From the NCBI GenBank assembly GCA_023436395.1, contig JAEZJJ010000004.1, positions 1 to 64,000 on the forward strand: a stretch of DNA of 64,000 nucleotides, written 5' to 3'. The notes below the pieces were generated by a model. It was not told where the DNA came from. It saw only the letters and a program-made list of their open reading frames with translations, and did not search any database. This stretch comes from Bacillota bacterium (lineage in GTDB: Bacteria > Bacillota > Clostridia > Lachnospirales > Cellulosilyticaceae). Within the stretch, counting starts at the first letter, position 1. Every line of letters starts with the position of its first letter. This document shows, in pieces, positions 61,213 through 64,000 of the stretch. A program made the translations under genes and the position numbers.

Positions 61213-62823
61213 ATGTCTACAAAATATATTTTTGTTACAGGAGGAGTAGTTTCTGGCTTAGGTAAAGGGATTACGGCAGCATGCTTAGGGAGATTGTTAA
61301 AGGCGAGAGGAAAAAAAGTTACTATTCAAAAATTTGATCCTTATATCAATATTGACCCAGGGACAATGAGCCCTTACCAACATGGTGAAGTATTTGTAAC
61401 TAATGATGGGAGCGAAACAGATTTAGATTTAGGACATTATGAAAGATTTATAGATGAGAAATTAAATAAGTATAGTAATGTAACCACAGGAAAAATCTAC
61501 TGGTCAGTTTTAAATAAAGAACGTAAAGGGGATTACTTAGGTGCAACGGTACAAGTTATTCCTCATATTACAAACATGATTAAAGATTGCGTATATCGTG
61601 TAGGAAATACAGGGGAACCATCTGATGTTGTTATTACAGAAATTGGTGGTACTGTTGGAGATATCGAAAGTTTACCTTTTTTAGAATCTATTAGGCAAGT
61701 AGCAACTGATGTGGGTAGAGAAAATGTATTATATATTCATGTAACACTTATTCCATATCTTGCAAAATCAGGAGAGATGAAAACAAAACCTACTCAGCAC
61801 TCTGTAAAAGAATTGCTTTCTATAGGAATTCAACCAGATATTTTAGTATGTCGCACCGAGCAACCTATTTCTGAAGATATGAAATATAAAATGGCATTAT
61901 TCTGTAATGTAGATAAGGATTGTGTTGTACAAAACTTAGATGCAGAGACACTTTATCAAGTACCTTTAATGTTAGAGGAAGAAGGGCTTGCTAAAATTGT
62001 ATGTAGAAAGTTAGGAATGGACTGTCCAGAACCAGACTTAACGGAGTGGAAAGTCATGATTGAAAAAGAAAGAAATAGAGATAAGGTAACTAAAATTGCC
62101 TTAGTTGGTAAGTATGTGGAGTTACACGATGCCTATCTTTCAATTGTAGAATCACTACATCATGCAGGAATTTATCATGGAACGGAAATTGATATTGAAT
62201 GGATTAATGCAGAGACAGTAACAAGAGAAAATGTGGATGAAATTCTTAGAAGTGCACAAGGTATTTTAGTACCAGGTGGCTTTGGAGATAGAGGTGTGGA
62301 AGGAAAAATTGAAGCAATTCGTTATGCGAGAGAAAATAAAATCCCATTCTTTGGAATTTGCTTAGGAATGCAATGTGCAGTAATAGAATATGCAAGAAAT
62401 GTAGTAGGACTTCAAGGTGCTCATAGTTCAGAGTTGGCTCCGAACACAAAATATCCTGTTATTGATCTTATGCCAGATCAAAAGGACATTGAAGATTTAG
62501 GTGGAACAATGAGACTTGGAGCTTATCCATGTGTGCTTAAAGAAGATAGTAATTCATATATAGCATATGGTGAAAAACAAGTGGAAGAAAGACATCGTCA
62601 TCGTTATGAATATAATAATGAATATAGAGAACTTTTAACAGGTAAAGGTCTAAAAATAACAGGAACTTCTCCAGATGAAAGACTAGTAGAAATAGTTGAG
62701 ATTGAAGACCATCCATGGTTTGTAGGGGCACAGTTCCATCCAGAATTCTTGTCAAGACCTAATAGACCACATCCATTATTTAAAGATTTTGTTGGTGTAG
62801 CTGTTAATCAAGAAATCAAATAA
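61213..62823 (+). CDS. pyrG: CTP synthase
   Basis: 536 aa, makes CTP from UTP with glutamine and ATP. The N-terminal synthetase domain starts KYIFVTGGVVSGLGKGI and carries KFDPYINIDPGTMSPYQHGEVFV. The C-terminal class I amidotransferase domain has the nucleophile in FFGICLGMQ near residue 380 and the His/Glu pair in QFHPEF near 510. The ATG at 61213 follows GAGGTG with six bases between; the in-frame GTG at 61204 lies inside this site. Monocistronic. Confidence 0.96.
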   Translation: MSTKYIFVTGGVVSGLGKGITAACLGRLLKARGKKVTIQKFDPYINIDPGTMSPYQHGEVFVTNDGSETDLDLGHYERFIDEKLNKYSNVTTGKIYWSVLNKERKGDYLGATVQVIPHITNMIKDCVYRVGNTGEPSDVVITEIGGTVGDIESLPFLESIRQVATDVGRENVLYIHVTLIPYLAKSGEMKTKPTQHSVKELLSIGIQPDILVCRTEQPISEDMKYKMALFCNVDKDCVVQNLDAETLYQVPLMLEEEGLAKIVCRKLGMDCPEPDLTEWKVMIEKERNRDKVTKIALVGKYVELHDAYLSIVESLHHAGIYHGTEIDIEWINAETVTRENVDEILRSAQGILVPGGFGDRGVEGKIEAIRYARENKIPFFGICLGMQCAVIEYARNVVGLQGAHSSELAPNTKYPVIDLMPDQKDIEDLGGTMRLGAYPCVLKEDSNSYIAYGEKQVEERHRHRYEYNNEYRELLTGKGLKITGTSPDERLVEIVEIEDHPWFVGAQFHPEFLSRPNRPHPLFKDFVGVAVNQEIK

Positions 62824-62832
62824 GAAATTCAT

Positions 62833-62874
62833 AAATAGGCTTAAAATCCAAAAAAGGGTTTAAGCCTATTTAGT
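62833..62874. terminator. Terminator between pyrG and the HD-GYP gene
   Basis: A 13-bp perfect stem (62833-62845 with 62859-62871), T-rich ends, between convergent genes. Confidence 0.82.
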
Positions 62875-62903
62875 TTTCCTGATTGTACTATACAATTAGC
62901 ATT

Positions 62904-63959
62904 TTAAGTGCGTATATCACCTAATCTTTGAAGGATAGAAATATCCTTGTTTTTTGATAGATCTAACCTTTCGAAAGTTTGTGAAGAACCTACTTTGTTA
63001 TATACTACCCGAACAACTGGATTAATTAAATCTTGTGCATAATTTTTCTCTACGATGCCAATTGAACCATTACTTAAAAGGACAGCAGCACCTACAGGAT
63101 AAAAGTTTAAAATACTTTCTAAGGCAGTACGAATTTCTAGATTTAGTTTTTCTTTGTGAAGGGTAACAATGGCTTCATTAATATGCATTGCCTTACGATA
63201 ACATCTTTCTGTTGTAATGGCATCAAAAACATCGCAGCAGGCAATAATTTTTGCTCCAATATGTACATCCGGACCTTTACCTAAAGGATAGCCAGAACCG
63301 TCTTCTCTTTCATGATGGCATAAAACACTTACCTTTGAAATCGCACTAATGGAGGCATCGTTTTTAATGAGGTTATAACCAATAGTCGGATGTTGTTTAA
63401 CTACCCGAAATTCTTGTTCTGTGAGTTTTCCTTCTTTTGTAAGGATTTCTTTAGGAATAAAAAGTTTACCGATATCATGAAGTAAGCTTCCTACTAAAAT
63501 ATCCTTGATTTGAGACATGGGTAAACTTAATTTTCGGCAAACAATATAAGCCAGCAATGTTACACCAATGGAATGATCATATGTACTTTCATCGTTAGTC
63601 TTAATATTAACAACATCATAGACTAAATTTTGATGATTAATACTTTCTATTATCCCTTCAGCGATATAATGAATCCCTTCTGCATTGATTTTCCCTTCGG
63701 TTTTAATTTTAGAAATTTCCTCCTTTAAATCTTTAGCAATAAGAGTTCTTTTTTCTTGCGTTATAAGCTCCACTGGTTCAATACCTTCAGATATAGAATC
63801 TTCTATGTAAATAGAAGAAATATTATAATCTAAAAGCTTTTGTTTAAAAGATTGTTTATAGATGGTGCTTCTTTTTAAGAGAATAACCCCATTTTCCCTA
63901 ACAATATCCCGTGCAATAAGTTCCCCTCCTATTAAGCAATCAATAGATACTAATCTCAT
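62904..63959 (-). CDS. HD-GYP domain protein (predicted c-di-GMP phosphodiesterase)
   Basis: 351 aa cytoplasmic protein. The N-terminal 120 residues are a poorly conserved partner domain. The HD-GYP domain (about residues 125-300) has the metal pair in LLHDIGKLFIPKEIL, then HHEREDGSGYPLG for the HD-GYP signature (GSGYP) and a CDVFDAITTERCYR segment. This set predicts hydrolysis of c-di-GMP (or a related cyclic dinucleotide). A C-terminal tail of about 60 residues follows. GAAGGAGA precedes the ATG. Together with the GGDEF-EAL protein it shows c-di-GMP signalling in this organism. Confidence 0.9.
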   Translation of the reverse strand: MRLVSIDCLIGGELIARDIVRENGVILLKRSTIYKQSFKQKLLDYNISSIYIEDSISEGIEPVELITQEKRTLIAKDLKEEISKIKTEGKINAEGIHYIAEGIIESINHQNLVYDVVNIKTNDESTYDHSIGVTLLAYIVCRKLSLPMSQIKDILVGSLLHDIGKLFIPKEILTKEGKLTEQEFRVVKQHPTIGYNLIKNDASISAISKVSVLCHHEREDGSGYPLGKGPDVHIGAKIIACCDVFDAITTERCYRKAMHINEAIVTLHKEKLNLEIRTALESILNFYPVGAAVLLSNGSIGIVEKNYAQDLINPVVRVVYNKVGSSQTFERLDLSKNKDISILQRLGDIRT

Positions 63960-64000
63960 ATATAAACCATCTCCTTCAAAAAATCGACATAATTATATAT

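Overview
The window comes from the chromosome of a low-GC, Gram-positive anaerobic clostridium, probably of the Lachnospirales. The evidence is AT-rich sequence with strong AGGAGG-type ribosome binding sites, many U-tailed intrinsic terminators, a large (about 264 nt) Gram-positive SRP RNA, sporulation-type membrane proteins (YtaF, BofA), two pyruvate:ferredoxin oxidoreductases, pyruvate formate-lyase and a clostridial bile-salt-hydrolase homologue. I do not name a species from sequence alone. No prophage, transposase, CRISPR array or integration site is visible. This is core chromosome with a few accessory patches.

Layout. 1-5.96 kb: 3' end of pflB, a bile salt hydrolase, a HEAT-like/SAM methyltransferase, and a LytTR-DUF3021-ABC export operon. 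6.2-11.1 kb: a complete branched-chain amino-acid uptake locus livKHMGF. 11.2-14.7 kb: CvfB, DedA, tRNA-Pro(GGG), a membrane-anchored Mrr-like protein and a Crp/Fnr regulator. 14.9-18.5 kb: a minus-strand cell-surface module (DUF4358 lipoprotein, MBOAT acyltransferase, DHHW protein). 18.7-21 kb: gshF. 21.2-29.7 kb: two paralogous PFOR genes flanking a sugar-phosphate isomerase-like gene. 29.8-35.1 kb: a broken PHP gene, AlaX, a DUF2225 protein, ferredoxin and pyruvate kinase. 35.5-38.8 kb: a YjiH transporter and an unknown coiled-coil membrane protein. 39-44.8 kb: tadA, a hypothetical gene, SRP RNA, an AraC regulator, YtaF, dnaX-ybaB-recR. 45-52.6 kb: a GGDEF-EAL protein, a hypothetical gene, a three-gene ABC exporter, an orphan FliS-like protein and bofA. 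53-64 kb: an unknown gene, a flavodoxin-SCP2 fusion, HIT, asnB, malic enzyme, murG, a soluble chemoreceptor-like protein, pyrG and an HD-GYP protein.

How the genes work together. The clearest theme is the pyruvate node: PFL, two PFORs, ferredoxin, pyruvate kinase and malic enzyme all lie in this window, in separate transcription units. A second theme is c-di-GMP signalling (GGDEF-EAL and HD-GYP). A third is envelope traffic: two ABC-2 exporters, polysaccharide acylation and MurG.

The least expected structure is non-coding. The 360-base gap after bofA (52593-52952) carries one perfect and five near-perfect DnaA-box 9-mers. They surround a consensus promoter that would make a roughly 95-nt transcript ending at a textbook terminator. 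No dnaA gene is adjacent. Other points worth a second look are the long hairpins between livK and livH, the palindrome over the -10 box at 37.2 kb, the PHP gene with an internal deletion, and the degenerate nuclease site of the Mrr-like protein.
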